A stretch of 37,773 nucleotides of DNA, from the NCBI RefSeq assembly GCF_001953865.1, contig NZ_MQUQ01000035.1, forward strand, positions 1 to 37,773, written 5' to 3'. Origin of the DNA: Amycolatopsis coloradensis. Its GTDB lineage: Bacteria; Actinomycetota; Actinomycetes; Mycobacteriales; Pseudonocardiaceae. Both the position numbers and the translations under genes were made by a program. Shown in pieces: positions 8,287 through 16,686 of this stretch. The notes below the pieces were generated by a model. That model was not told the DNA's origin. It saw only the letters and a program-made list of their open reading frames with translations, and searched no databases. The first letter of the stretch is position 1; the number at the start of each line of letters is the position of its first letter.

Positions 8287-9303
8287 ATGATTCCCGACGA
8301 CGCACTCGCATGGCTGATCTACGAATGGCTGCTGACCCATCAGGGGGTGAGCGCCGCAGCAGTGGCGGCGCGGTTCGGCGTGCCTTTCGATCGGGTGTAT
8401 CGCGCCCTGCGGGCGCTGCGGGACCTGCGCCTGCTGCGTGAGCAGGACGACGGCCCCGGACGCTTGTTCGCGGTGAGTCCGAACGAGGCGCAGGCCGAGT
8501 TGGTCCTGCCGCTGGAGCAGGTGATCACGGCGACCAAACGGGAGCTGGCTGTCATTCACGATCGGCTCCGCTCCTTCGCGGACTCCTTCCACTCGGTGCG
8601 CCGGGCTGGGCGCGGCGACGACGCGGTGGTGTTCTCGCGCGATCCGGAGCAAAGCAGGCTGCTGCTCGACGACGCGGCCGACAACAGCAAAGCCGAGGTC
8701 AGCGTCATCCGGACCGGTGTCGACAACTACGGCGTGCGGGCACCGAAGGGCAATGCCGACCCCGACGTGGAGCTGGTGCGGCGGGGTGTGCGGCTGCGCG
8801 CCCTCTATAGGCATACCGCGCGCACCAACGTCGAGGTCCGCGACTACGTCCGCGAGCTGGTGGGCGCCGGGGCGCAGTGCAGGACCACCAACGAGCTGAC
8901 CGACCGCCTCACCATCGTGGACCGGGAGGTGGCGTTCATCCCGGTTCAGGGCGAGAGCCAGGCCGTCGCGGTCGTGTACGAGCCCGTGATCGTCGAATAC
9001 CTCACCCGCCTTTACGACCACACCTGGGCGGCCGCCGACGAGTTCACCGTTGACGCCGCAGGATACGGCGAGACCCTGGACAAGGTCCGCTCGACGATCC
9101 TGGGCCTACTCGGGGCCGGGCTCAAGGACGACGTGATCGCCCGCCGCATCGGGGTGTCCACCCGCACCTGCAGACGTCACATATCGGCGATCATGCAGGA
9201 ACTGCGGGCGGCCAGCCGGTTCCAGGCGGGCGTTGTCGCCGCGCGCTCCGGCTTGATGGACCGGACCGGGCCCGCCCATCACAGCTCCGGGGTGATGGAA
9301 TAG
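8287..9303 (+). CDS. TrmB/LuxR-type transcriptional regulator
   Basis: A regulator of about 338 residues with a DNA-binding module at each end. The N-terminus is a TrmB-like winged helix (AWLIYEWLLTHQGVSAAAVA then RFGVPFDRVYRALRALRDL). The middle resembles the phospholipase D-like effector domain of such proteins. The C-terminus is a LuxR-type helix-turn-helix (GLKDDVIARRIGVSTRTCRR followed by HISAIMQELRAASRFQ). This architecture is common in actinomycete secondary-metabolite clusters, where it usually acts as pathway regulator. ATG 8287 lies nine bases from GGGGG (8273-8277); ATG 8278 abuts that run. The end overlaps the convergent AsnB-like gene by 25 bp. Confidence 0.85.
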   Translation: MIPDDALAWLIYEWLLTHQGVSAAAVAARFGVPFDRVYRALRALRDLRLLREQDDGPGRLFAVSPNEAQAELVLPLEQVITATKRELAVIHDRLRSFADSFHSVRRAGRGDDAVVFSRDPEQSRLLLDDAADNSKAEVSVIRTGVDNYGVRAPKGNADPDVELVRRGVRLRALYRHTARTNVEVRDYVRELVGAGAQCRTTNELTDRLTIVDREVAFIPVQGESQAVAVVYEPVIVEYLTRLYDHTWAAADEFTVDAAGYGETLDKVRSTILGLLGAGLKDDVIARRIGVSTRTCRRHISAIMQELRAASRFQAGVVAARSGLMDRTGPAHHSSGVME

Positions 9304-11129
9304 GCCGACAGCCAGGAATTCAGCCCCAGCACCATCTCCATTCCCATCCGCTCGTACTTGCGACTGGTGGCTCCCAGGGGCGAGGCGATCAGCGCGCGGG
9401 CGGTCGCGGTGTCGATCAGCGGCAGCACGGGCGAGCCGGGATCGGAAAGCACGTTCGCGAGCAGGCCGCGCAGTGCGCGCTCGTAGCCGGGGTCCTGAGT
9501 GGTCGGGTACGGAACCTTGACCCGTTGCAGGATGGACTCGGGAAGGATGTCGCGCGTCGCGGCGCGCAGCAGGCTCTTTTCCCGACCGTCGAAGGTCTTC
9601 ATCGCCCACGGCACGTTGAACACGTAGTCGACGAGCCGGTGGTCGCAGAACGGGACCCGGACCTCCAGGCCGACCGCCATGCTCATCCGGTCCTTGCGGT
9701 CGAGCAGCGCGGCGACGAACCGGGTGAGGTTGAGGTAGCTGTGCTCCCGCATCCGCCGCTCCACCGGGTCCTCTCCCGGCAGTATCGGACATTCGGCGAC
9801 GGCTTGGGCGTAGCTGTCGCCGAGGAACTCCGCCATGCCGAGTTTGTCCAGCAGCCCGCGGTCGAACAGGGCCTTGCCGTCGAACAGTGCGTTCGTCGCG
9901 GGCGCCAGCCAGGGGAACGTCTGCGCGCGGACCGTCTCAGGGTCGTGGAACCAGGGGTAGCCACCGAACACCTCGTCCGCCGCCTCTCCCGACAGCGCCA
10001 CGGTGGACTGTTCGCGCACCGCCTGGAACAGCCGGTACAGCGAGGGCCACATGTCGCCCCAGAACGCCGGTGGCAGGTCGGTCGCGCCGATGACCTTCGC
10101 GCGCAGAGCTTCGTCACCGAGGACGCGGCTGTCGAGGAAGATCTCCTCGTGGTCGGCCCCGACGTGGGCGACCAGTTCCCTGGCGAACGGGGTGTCGGCA
10201 CTGAGGTGGATGTCGTCGACGACGAAGTTCTCGTCGTGGCCGACGAAGTCGACTGAGAACGACCGAATCGGACCTTGACCCGCTGCGGCCAAGGCTCTGG
10301 CCGCGATCGCGGTGACGGCGGAGGAGTCGAGACCGCCGGAGAGCAGCGAGCAGAGCGGCACATCGGAGACCAACTGCCGCTCGACGGAGTCGACCAGGAG
10401 CGCGCGCACGGTCTCGATGGTCGTGTCGAGATCGTCGGTGTGCTCACGCGCCTGCAGGGCCCAGTATGTCCGCTTGGTGAGCGCGCCCCGCCGGACGGTG
10501 ACGACTTGTCCCGGCCTGACCTCGGCCATGCCCGCGAACACGGCCTGCTCCGGCGTCTTGACCATCTCCAACACTTCGCGCAAGCCGTTGGCGTCCATGC
10601 GGCGTGACACCCTCGGGTGCGCCAGGATCGCTTTGGGCTCGGAGCCGAAAACCACCCCGTCGCGTAGCGGGTAGTAGTACAGCGGCTTGACGCCCATCCG
10701 ATCCCGGACCAGCATCAGCTCCTCGCTCCTGGCGTCCCAGATGGCGAACGCGAACATGCCATTGAGCCGGTCGACGACGTTGATCCCCCACTGCATGTAC
10801 CCCCGCAACACCACTTCGGTGTCGCTGCGGGTGCGGAAGCGGTGCCCGAGGCCGATCAGGTCCGTGCGCAGCTCGCGGAAGTTGTAGACCTCGCCGCTGT
10901 AGGTCAGGCAGACCAGGTCCCGTCCCGCTTCCGCGACGGTCATCGGCTGCTTCCCGCCCTCGATGTCGATGACCGAGAGCCTGCGGTGACCGATGGCGGC
11001 ATGCGGGGCGAGCCAGTGCCCTTCGGCGTCCGGACCCCGGCAGGCCATGGTCTCGGTCATGACCGCCAGCAAGGGGCGCTGCTGGCGCAGGTCCCGCTCG
11101 TAGTCCACCACACCGGCGACTCCACACAC
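9279..11129 (-). CDS. AsnB-like glutamine-hydrolysing amidotransferase
   Basis: A 616-residue class II glutamine amidotransferase/asparagine synthetase homologue. Cys2 (VCGVAG) is the N-terminal nucleophile exposed after Met removal. The glutaminase domain fills about residues 2-220, with RGPDAEG near 31 and SGEVYN near 78. The synthetase domain has the PP-loop SGGLDSS at 264-270. Such enzymes activate a carboxylate as acyl-AMP and attack it with glutamine-derived ammonia; cluster-borne copies often amidate the natural product or close an amide. The oxyanion position has Ser where E. coli AsnB has Asn (YNGE), a change I believe occurs in other actinobacterial members. GTG start 11129 has GGAG six bases upstream. 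It follows the flavoprotein gene by 59 bases, probably in one operon. Confidence 0.9.
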   Translation of the reverse strand: MCGVAGVVDYERDLRQQRPLLAVMTETMACRGPDAEGHWLAPHAAIGHRRLSVIDIEGGKQPMTVAEAGRDLVCLTYSGEVYNFRELRTDLIGLGHRFRTRSDTEVVLRGYMQWGINVVDRLNGMFAFAIWDARSEELMLVRDRMGVKPLYYYPLRDGVVFGSEPKAILAHPRVSRRMDANGLREVLEMVKTPEQAVFAGMAEVRPGQVVTVRRGALTKRTYWALQAREHTDDLDTTIETVRALLVDSVERQLVSDVPLCSLLSGGLDSSAVTAIAARALAAAGQGPIRSFSVDFVGHDENFVVDDIHLSADTPFARELVAHVGADHEEIFLDSRVLGDEALRAKVIGATDLPPAFWGDMWPSLYRLFQAVREQSTVALSGEAADEVFGGYPWFHDPETVRAQTFPWLAPATNALFDGKALFDRGLLDKLGMAEFLGDSYAQAVAECPILPGEDPVERRMREHSYLNLTRFVAALLDRKDRMSMAVGLEVRVPFCDHRLVDYVFNVPWAMKTFDGREKSLLRAATRDILPESILQRVKVPYPTTQDPGYERALRGLLANVLSDPGSPVLPLIDTATARALIASPLGATSRKYERMGMEMVLGLNSWLSAYSITPEL

Positions 11130-11188
11130 GGCTGCTCCTCTCGTTCGGCGTTCGCACGGGATGGACGGTCGAGGCCCTCGCGGCGTGA

Positions 11189-11803
11189 TCAGCCGGAGCC
11201 GAGTTTGGCGCGCAACTCGGCGTTCTCCTGCTCCAGCGCGGTGATCCGGTCGCGGATGGGGGCGAGCGCGCTGTCGAGCTCGCGTTCGGTAAAGCGGGGC
11301 GTGATGTGCTGCGGGCAGTTCCAGTGGCAGCCCTCGACGCGGATGACCAGGTGCCGCTCGACCTTGCCGTCTGTTCGGTGACTGTCGAGCAGGGTGGCCA
11401 GTTTCGGGTCCGCCCCGATCGGAAGTTCGCTGGCGTGCCCGAGCATCTTGAGCCGCGTCTGCCGTGCGTAGTCCATGAAGAACAGTGCGACGCGGTCATC
11501 GTCGCGCACGTTTCCGGTGGTGATGTACTGCCGGTTGCCGCGCACGTCGGCGAAGGCGATGGTCGACTCGTCGAGCACATGCACGAATCCCGGCGGTCCG
11601 CCGCGGTACTGGATGTAGGGCCAGCCGGTCTCGCCCACGCTGGCCAGGTAGAAGCCGTCGCGGGACTGGATGAACGCGGCCTCCTCGGCGGTGAGCGGTT
11701 CAGGCTTGCCCGGCACCTCGAACCGGACTCCGCGGCCGCTGCCGTGCTCGCGTTGGATCGAGCGGACCGTGTTGGTGAAGGTCAGTTGAGCGAAGCGGCT
11801 CAT
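11189..11803 (-). CDS. pyridoxamine 5'-phosphate oxidase-fold flavoprotein
   Basis: A 204-residue protein of the split-barrel FMN/F420-binding family. Family features are the strand pair FYLASVGETGWPYIQYRGGP near residue 50, GNRQYITTGNVRDDDRVALF near 90, and FMDYARQTRLKMLGHA near 108. It probably binds FMN and catalyses a redox step in the pathway. Unusually the C-terminus carries a short coiled coil (ITALEQENAELRAKL), which suggests oligomerisation or a partner. ATG 11803 has GGAGGAA six to seven bases upstream. It lies 45 bases after the exporter gene and before the AsnB-like gene on the same strand. Confidence 0.85.
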   Translation of the reverse strand: MSRFAQLTFTNTVRSIQREHGSGRGVRFEVPGKPEPLTAEEAAFIQSRDGFYLASVGETGWPYIQYRGGPPGFVHVLDESTIAFADVRGNRQYITTGNVRDDDRVALFFMDYARQTRLKMLGHASELPIGADPKLATLLDSHRTDGKVERHLVIRVEGCHWNCPQHITPRFTERELDSALAPIRDRITALEQENAELRAKLGSG

Positions 11804-11848
11804 GAGCGTTCCTCCCGCGTCAGGCCTGTGGGTCGGACTCGGCCGGGA

Positions 11849-13075
11849 TCAGGCCGAGGTCTGCTCGGTGGGCGTGGACGTGGCCACCGGGGCGGGGGAG
11901 CGGCGTGCGGTGAACCGGTGGCCGAGTTCGGACAGGGCCAGGGCGGCGACGGCGATGCCGGCGGCGACCAGGCTGAGGTTGGTCGCGCCGACCACGTCGA
12001 TGCCGACGCCGCCGACGACGCCGGACAGCGAGATGGCCAGGTACAGAATGGCGGCGTTGAGGGAGACCAGCACGGAGGCGGCGGCGGGCTCCAGGGTGAC
12101 CAGCCGATGCTGCTGGGGCGTGGTGATGGCGAAGGCGGCGAACCCGTAGAGCACGATCATGCCGATGGCCAGGACGAAGGACTCGGTGGTCAGCGGCATG
12201 ACCAGGAGGCTGACCGTCAGCCACACCAGCGCGAGGCCCACCACCCCCCGTCCGCCGATCTTGTCGGCGAGTCGACCCGCGAAGAGGTTGCCGGCTGTGC
12301 CGATCACGCCCAGGGTGAACATCAGGACCGCCAGCCTCACTCCGTCGCCGCCGGTGGCGCCCGCGAACACCGCCGAGATGTAGGTGTAAGGGATGTAGAC
12401 GGCGGTGAAGGACAGCAGGGTCGTGCTCAGCACCACGAGCACCCGCCGGTCGCGCAGCGGAGCCAAGCGCTCGCGCAGGCCCGCGGGCGCCGGGGCGTTC
12501 ACGCTCGCAGGCACGAGCGCGCGGACGCCGATCATGCCGAGCACCGCGAGCGCCACGACGAACCACATCGTCGCCCGCCAGTCCATGAGACCGCCGAGCG
12601 CGGTGCCGATGGGCGCTCCCAGCGCGGTCGCGGCGGTGAAACCGGTGGTGACGGCCGCGATCGCCCTGCCCTGCCGGTCCGGGGGCACCATGGCCGACGC
12701 GGTGACGGCCGCGGTGGGCACGAACAGTCCCGCGCCCGCGGCGGCGAGCGCTTGGGTGAGCAGCACCAAGGCGAACGACGGCGACACCGCCGTGCCGATG
12801 TTGCCGACCAGATAGACCAGGGTTGCCAAGAGCAGCACCCTGCGGCGCGGCCACGTGGCGCTGACCGTGGCCAGAACTGGGGCGAGCACCGCGGCGGTCA
12901 GCGCGAACACCGTGACCACCTGGCCGGCCTGTGCCACCGTGACCCCGAGCGAGGCACTCAGCTCGGGCAGCACGCCCGCGAGCACGAACTCGCACGTGCC
13001 GATCGCGAAGACACCGAAACCGAGCACCGGCACGCCCCAGCGGGAGGCCCGTGCCACGTCGTTCTGGGTTGTCAC
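11849..13075 (-). CDS. MFS drug/metabolite exporter
   Basis: A 408-residue integral membrane transporter with about 12 transmembrane helices, of the DHA1 (drug:H+ antiporter) type. The first helix GFGVFAIGTCEFVLAGVLPE is typical of the AraJ/Cml-like exporters, followed by a WPRRRVLLLA loop and a conserved TTGFTAATALGAPIGTALGG stretch in helix 5. It probably exports the cluster product and provides self-resistance. GTG 13075 has GAGGGG seven bases upstream. It is divergent from a TetR gene, with two tandem palindromes between them, so TetR control with product or intermediate as inducer is likely. Confidence 0.9.
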   Translation of the reverse strand: MTTQNDVARASRWGVPVLGFGVFAIGTCEFVLAGVLPELSASLGVTVAQAGQVVTVFALTAAVLAPVLATVSATWPRRRVLLLATLVYLVGNIGTAVSPSFALVLLTQALAAAGAGLFVPTAAVTASAMVPPDRQGRAIAAVTTGFTAATALGAPIGTALGGLMDWRATMWFVVALAVLGMIGVRALVPASVNAPAPAGLRERLAPLRDRRVLVVLSTTLLSFTAVYIPYTYISAVFAGATGGDGVRLAVLMFTLGVIGTAGNLFAGRLADKIGGRGVVGLALVWLTVSLLVMPLTTESFVLAIGMIVLYGFAAFAITTPQQHRLVTLEPAAASVLVSLNAAILYLAISLSGVVGGVGIDVVGATNLSLVAAGIAVAALALSELGHRFTARRSPAPVATSTPTEQTSA

Positions 13076-13092
13076 TGCTTGACCCCTCGCAA

Positions 13093-13138
13093 ATGGTATC
13101 GACTGGTTCCGTTCGGGGACGGTACCGATCGGTTCCGT
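13093..13138. promoter_or_regulatory. tandem palindromic operators for the TetR regulator
   Basis: Two 20-bp related sites lie between the divergent exporter and TetR genes: ATGGTATCGACTGGTTCCGT (13093-13112) and ACGGTACCGATCGGTTCCGT (13119-13138). The second is palindromic except for one base pair; the first is a diverged copy. Their centres are 26 bp apart. The second site abuts a TATAGT -10 hexamer (13138-13143) for the TetR gene, so binding would block transcription on both sides. Confidence 0.75.
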
Positions 13139-13163
13139 ATAGTGTCAAGATCGGAGGTATGCT

Positions 13164-13733
13164 TTGGTCGTGCCGACCCAAGCCCGCGAACGTCTGCTCC
13201 AGGCAGCGGAGGAGCTTTTCTACGCCGAAGGCATCCGCGCGGTCGGCGTCGAGCGCCTGCTGGCCGTCTCCGGGGTGGGCAGGGCATCGTTCTACCGCCA
13301 CTTCGCGAGCAAGGACGACCTGGTGATCACCACGGTCCGCAACTACAGCCGCACCTGGCTCGCCTGGCTCGCCGGGACCGTCACCGCCCGCGACGAGGAC
13401 CCGCTGGCGGTGTTCGACGCGCTGGCGGAACGATTCGCCGCCGCGGACTACCGCGGCTGCGTCTCGATCAACACGATGGTCGAGGCCGCGGATCCGAATA
13501 TCCCGACACACCAAGTCGCCGCCGACCACAAGACCGCTCTGACCGCCTACATCCGCGGCCTGCTCGACGCGAGAGGCCACACCGACACCCAGGCTCTCGC
13601 CGAGCAGTTCGTCCTGCTCATCGACGGCTCCATCGTGACGGCGCTACGCGATCGCACGGCCCGGCCCGCCCAGCAGGCCAAGGCGATCGCCGCGGGCCTG
13701 CTGGAGCGGAACCGGATCGCCGTGCGGGGGTGA
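13164..13733 (+). CDS. TetR family transcriptional regulator
   Basis: A 189-residue repressor with an N-terminal TetR helix-turn-helix (ARERLLQAAEELFYAEGIRA, then VERLLAVSGVGRASFYRHFA and SKDDLVI) and a C-terminal ligand-binding and dimerisation domain. TTG 13164 lies six bases from GGAGG (13153-13157), and GTG 13170 is the alternative. It is divergent from the exporter gene and presumably represses it and itself through the tandem palindromes. It ends 15 bases from the convergent methyltransferase gene. Confidence 0.9.
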   Translation: MVVPTQARERLLQAAEELFYAEGIRAVGVERLLAVSGVGRASFYRHFASKDDLVITTVRNYSRTWLAWLAGTVTARDEDPLAVFDALAERFAAADYRGCVSINTMVEAADPNIPTHQVAADHKTALTAYIRGLLDARGHTDTQALAEQFVLLIDGSIVTALRDRTARPAQQAKAIAAGLLERNRIAVRG

Positions 13734-13748
13734 CCGGGATGGGCGAGG

Positions 13749-14570
13749 TCAGCGCAGTTCCGCCCGCACCAGCCAACTCCGGGAGGCGCCCCGCCGCTCG
13801 CGTGGCTGCACCGGGTAGGGCCACCGGCCCTCGCCCGCGCCCTGCTGCCCTGGCTCGGCGACCTGCGTGCTCTGCCAGCCCGTACCCGCGAGGAACGCTT
13901 CCGGCTCGTCGGTGCCGAACAGCCAAGGCGTGCCGTCCTCGGCCAAGGCGTCGAGGAACCCGCGCGAGATCGGGCTCCGCAGCAGGGTCCGGTTGACCAT
14001 ATCCACAGCCAGTCCGCTCTTCCGGGCCGACGCGGCGGCCAACGTACGCAGCAGGCCGGTCGCCTGCTCTTCGCTGAGGAAGAACAGCAACCCCTCGGCG
14101 ACCCACAGCGTCGGCCGATCCCGGTCGAACCCGGCGTCAACCAGCGCGGGCACCCAATCGCCCGCGAGGTCGGCCGCGACTTCGACCCGCTTGGCCTTCG
14201 GCGCCGCACCGAGCCGCGCGAGGCGGGCGCGTTTCTCGGCCAGCAGCGGTCCGTGGTCGACCTCGTACACCACCGCGGAGTCCGGCCACGGCAGTCGAAA
14301 CACCCTGGCGTCCATTCCCGCGGCGATCAGCACGACCTGGCTGATCTCGCCCGTGCCGAGCACGTCGGTCACCGTGTCGTCGAAGAACCTGGTCCTGATC
14401 GCGATGTAGGGCAGCAGGCCCCCGCCGCCGTACTTGTCCAGCAGGTCGAATCCCCGGGGCGCGGCCAACTCCCTGGCCAGTTCGTCCCGAATCAACCAGC
14501 CGTCCTCGCGCTCGGTCTCCACGGCCCGCGCCGCGGCCGTCCACTGCGCGGTGTAGGACACTGCGTCCAC
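13749..14570 (-). CDS. SAM-dependent methyltransferase, PPM/TIGR00027 family
   Basis: A 273-residue methyltransferase of the leucine carboxyl methyltransferase-like (PPM, TIGR00027) family. It shows the conserved YIAIRTRFFDD segment near residue 55, the SAM-binding VVLIAAGMDARVFRLPWP motif near 78, YEVDHGPLLAEKR after it, and WVAEGLLFFLS near 150. Members typically O-methylate carboxyls or hydroxyls of small molecules or carrier-bound acids. GTG 14570 has GGAGG seven bases upstream. It is 64 bases downstream of the free carrier protein gene on the same strand, so it probably ends that operon. Confidence 0.9.
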   Translation of the reverse strand: MDAVSYTAQWTAAARAVETEREDGWLIRDELARELAAPRGFDLLDKYGGGGLLPYIAIRTRFFDDTVTDVLGTGEISQVVLIAAGMDARVFRLPWPDSAVVYEVDHGPLLAEKRARLARLGAAPKAKRVEVAADLAGDWVPALVDAGFDRDRPTLWVAEGLLFFLSEEQATGLLRTLAAASARKSGLAVDMVNRTLLRSPISRGFLDALAEDGTPWLFGTDEPEAFLAGTGWQSTQVAEPGQQGAGEGRWPYPVQPRERRGASRSWLVRAELR

Positions 14571-14634
14571 TCGTGCCTCCTCCTGTCCCGCTCGAGCCGT
14601 GCACCGGCACCGAGATCGTGTGCGGCCGCGCGCC

Positions 14635-14889
14635 TCATGGGGTGGCGTGACCGAAGAACGCCTTTTCGATCGCTCCCAGGGTGCGGAAGTCCTCGATGTC
14701 GATGGTGTCGAAGTCGATCTCGACCCCGCTGGCGCCCTCGATCACGTAAACCAGTTCGACGAAGGTGAGCGAGTCGACCAGCCGGGCGGCGATCAGGTCC
14801 TCGTCCTGCCCGACCGAGTCGAGCCCGGGGTTTCTCGACAGCACCCAGGCCCGCACCTCGAGGAACCCCGTCGGGAGGGTTTCGGTCAT
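14635..14889 (-). CDS. free-standing acyl carrier protein
   Basis: An 84-residue carrier protein. The phosphopantetheine site is LVDSLTFVEL with Ser40, in the usual position at the start of helix II, followed by an acidic helix III region (IDFDTIDIEDF). ATG 14889 is chosen because AAGGAG lies seven bases upstream; a longer frame starting at 14940 has no such site. It sits directly after the amino acid:carrier protein ligase and the diiron oxygenase genes. It is therefore the likely acceptor of the ligase, holding an aminoacyl thioester for the oxygenase. Confidence 0.92.
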   Translation of the reverse strand: MTETLPTGFLEVRAWVLSRNPGLDSVGQDEDLIAARLVDSLTFVELVYVIEGASGVEIDFDTIDIEDFRTLGAIEKAFFGHATP

Positions 14890-14936
14890 TGCCTGCTCCT
14901 TCACAGCCGATGGTTGTCGTGGTCGATGCACGTCGC

Positions 14937-15812
14937 TCACCTGATCTGGTTCGCCGCGGCGCGGACACCGCGCAGCGCGGAAACCGGGTCACCCGCCAGA
15001 TCGGTGAGCACCGCGAGCCAGCGCTCCAGTCCGAACGCCACGCATCCGGTGAACGCCGTCGAGCCGTCGCCGAGGGAGATCCCGCAGCGCTCGCCGAAGA
15101 AGTTGCGGTGGGTGTTCACCGAGGCGATCGCGAGGTCGCCGCAGACGAACTCGTACTTGACGGGACTGAGCTTCTGCAGGAGCGCGCGGGAACCGTCCTG
15201 CTCGAAGAACGGGTCGCTCGCGGGAACCTTCTCCAGGGGCAGCGACAGCGCCTCGGCGAAGGCTGTGATCCGCGCGGTGAACCGGCTGAGCAGTCGCTGG
15301 GTGTGCTCGAACGAGCCGATGGCGACGATCTCGCGCATCTGGAAGCTGAGCAGTCTGCGCAAGCCCTCGAACCGGCTCTCGCCGCGAAAGCAGTGGTTCA
15401 CCAGGGTCACCAGGGTGTCCGATGGGATCGTCGTCCCCGCGTGGAACAGGAAGGCGCCGTAGCACGTCGCCATGGGCAGGCCGAATCTCGCCGGTTCCAG
15501 ACCCGCCGGCGCGAACCGTCCCTCGGCGGGCGCGTCCACCTCGTCGATCACGTCCAGCCTGGCCGCCACCAGGGACAGGTGCGGGAAGTTGCGGTACACG
15601 TCCAGTCGCGCCAGGTCGGCTACCGGGTACAGCGGCGGTGGGCTGATCTCGCGCGCGCCGTCATCGATGCCCCAGCCGGTGAAGACGCGGTCCAACTCGT
15701 TGCGCAGGTCCGTTTGGTCGGGGTCGAGAATCAGCAGCGCCGCCGAGTCGGCGCCCGCTGTTCCACCCGCCACCAGTTCCGGCTGGTGGACGCTAGCTCG
15801 CCTCGCGGCCAT
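14937..15812 (-). CDS. amino acid:[carrier protein] ligase, class II synthetase-like
   Basis: A 291-residue homologue of the catalytic core of seryl-tRNA synthetase without the tRNA-binding arm, as in the amino acid:carrier protein ligases first characterised in Bradyrhizobium. Motif 2 is FQMREIVAIGS (Arg160) and motif 3 is GLERW (Arg264). Cys117, Glu161 and Cys257 sit at spacings like those of the Cys/Glu/Cys zinc site that holds the amino group in the characterised enzymes. It should activate a small amino acid with ATP and transfer it to phosphopantetheine; the exact amino acid cannot be read from sequence. It overlaps the diiron oxygenase gene by 20 bases and precedes the carrier protein by 47, so the three form a unit. 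GTG 15773 is an alternative start. Confidence 0.85.
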   Translation of the reverse strand: MAARRASVHQPELVAGGTAGADSAALLILDPDQTDLRNELDRVFTGWGIDDGAREISPPPLYPVADLARLDVYRNFPHLSLVAARLDVIDEVDAPAEGRFAPAGLEPARFGLPMATCYGAFLFHAGTTIPSDTLVTLVNHCFRGESRFEGLRRLLSFQMREIVAIGSFEHTQRLLSRFTARITAFAEALSLPLEKVPASDPFFEQDGSRALLQKLSPVKYEFVCGDLAIASVNTHRNFFGERCGISLGDGSTAFTGCVAFGLERWLAVLTDLAGDPVSALRGVRAAANQIR

Positions 15813-16686
15813 GGAGGATCCCTGTCTTCTCGAGGTACTTGCGGGTCTTGCGGAACACCTGCCGCTCGAATTCCACGCGTCTGGGTGAGTCCAGCAACTC
15901 GCGGCGCAGGCCGTGCGGGTCGGAGACGCCCGCGTCGCGGTACACCTGTGGGTTGTAGAGGGTCTCGAAGCTGTAGGTCATGTAGCGGCGGATGTAGGTC
16001 TCGATGTCGGCGAGTTCGGTCGCCGTCGACTCCGCGCGCACGCCCTCGAACAGGATGGCCACCAGTTCCCTGCCGAAGGCGATGTGCCGCGACTCGTCCT
16101 GATGGTGGATCCGGTTGATGTGCCGGATCGTCTCGTGCAGCGACTCGTCCAACGCCATCTTGGAGTTGAAGTGGTCGACCAACTCTTCGAAGATGAGAAT
16201 CCTGGTGAACACGAGCAGGCTTTCCAGTCTGCTCTCCGGGATGGTCAGTGCCATCGCCCCTGGCGGTTGCCGGTAGATCTTGTTCCCGTAGCGCAGGCAG
16301 AACTCGGCGAAGAACCACATATGCTCGTTCTCCTCGCCGATGAAGTGGTGGAAGAACTCCGACGGCGTCTCAAATCCCGCGGTGTGGATGCGCTTGGTCA
16401 CCTCGATGAGCAGTTCGCGGATGCCATGCACGTTCAGGCTGTAGAAGTTGACGCTCTCGAAGCGGGACAGTGCGTGCAATTGGTCTTGGGGCAGCCGCGA
16501 CGCCGCGGCGGTGCCGTGGGTCGTGGTGAGCTCCGGGCTCATCCACCACATGTCCGGGGGCAGGGACTCCGGCCACTCGAAACTCTTGTACGGGTTGTAG
16601 TAGTCGTCGACCGACATAGAGCTCAGTCGATCCAGAATGACGTGGAATCGCTCGTTCGTGTCGATGAGGCTGTTCGTCACGCCCAT
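15793..16686 (-). CDS. AurF-type diiron oxygenase
   Basis: A 297-residue ferritin-like helical-bundle oxygenase of the AurF/CmlI type. All seven ligands of the AurF diiron centre can be placed: Glu77 (FESVNFYSLN), the ExxH pair Glu119/His122 (GEENEHM), Glu167 or 168 (FEELVDHF), and the third-His set His194, Glu198, His201 (HHQDESRH). Characterised members oxidise amines to hydroxylamine, nitroso or nitro groups, though others hydroxylate carbon. Being first in a unit with an amino acid:carrier protein ligase and a carrier protein, it probably acts on a carrier-bound amino acid. ATG 16686 is only two bases from GGAGG; GTG 16680 has better spacing and may be the real start. Confidence 0.85.
   Translation of the reverse strand: MGVTNSLIDTNERFHVILDRLSSMSVDDYYNPYKSFEWPESLPPDMWWMSPELTTTHGTAAASRLPQDQLHALSRFESVNFYSLNVHGIRELLIEVTKRIHTAGFETPSEFFHHFIGEENEHMWFFAEFCLRYGNKIYRQPPGAMALTIPESRLESLLVFTRILIFEELVDHFNSKMALDESLHETIRHINRIHHQDESRHIAFGRELVAILFEGVRAESTATELADIETYIRRYMTYSFETLYNPQVYRDAGVSDPHGLRRELLDSPRRVEFERQVFRKTRKYLEKTGILHGREAS

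Noticed and set aside
11820..13580. Long reverse open frame of about 586 codons over the exporter
   Set aside because: Same strand but other frame than the clear 12-helix MFS protein, with repetitive Arg/Gly/His composition.
11306..13996. Very long forward open frame of about 896 codons across the exporter and TetR genes
   Set aside because: It is antisense to the flavoprotein, exporter and (out of frame) TetR genes, is extremely rich in Arg, Gly, His and Asp, and has no domain. It is a by-product of high GC.
14937..15812. A true seryl-tRNA synthetase
   Set aside because: The tRNA-binding coiled-coil arm is absent, the Cys/Glu/Cys zinc residues of carrier protein ligases are present, and a carrier protein gene is adjacent.
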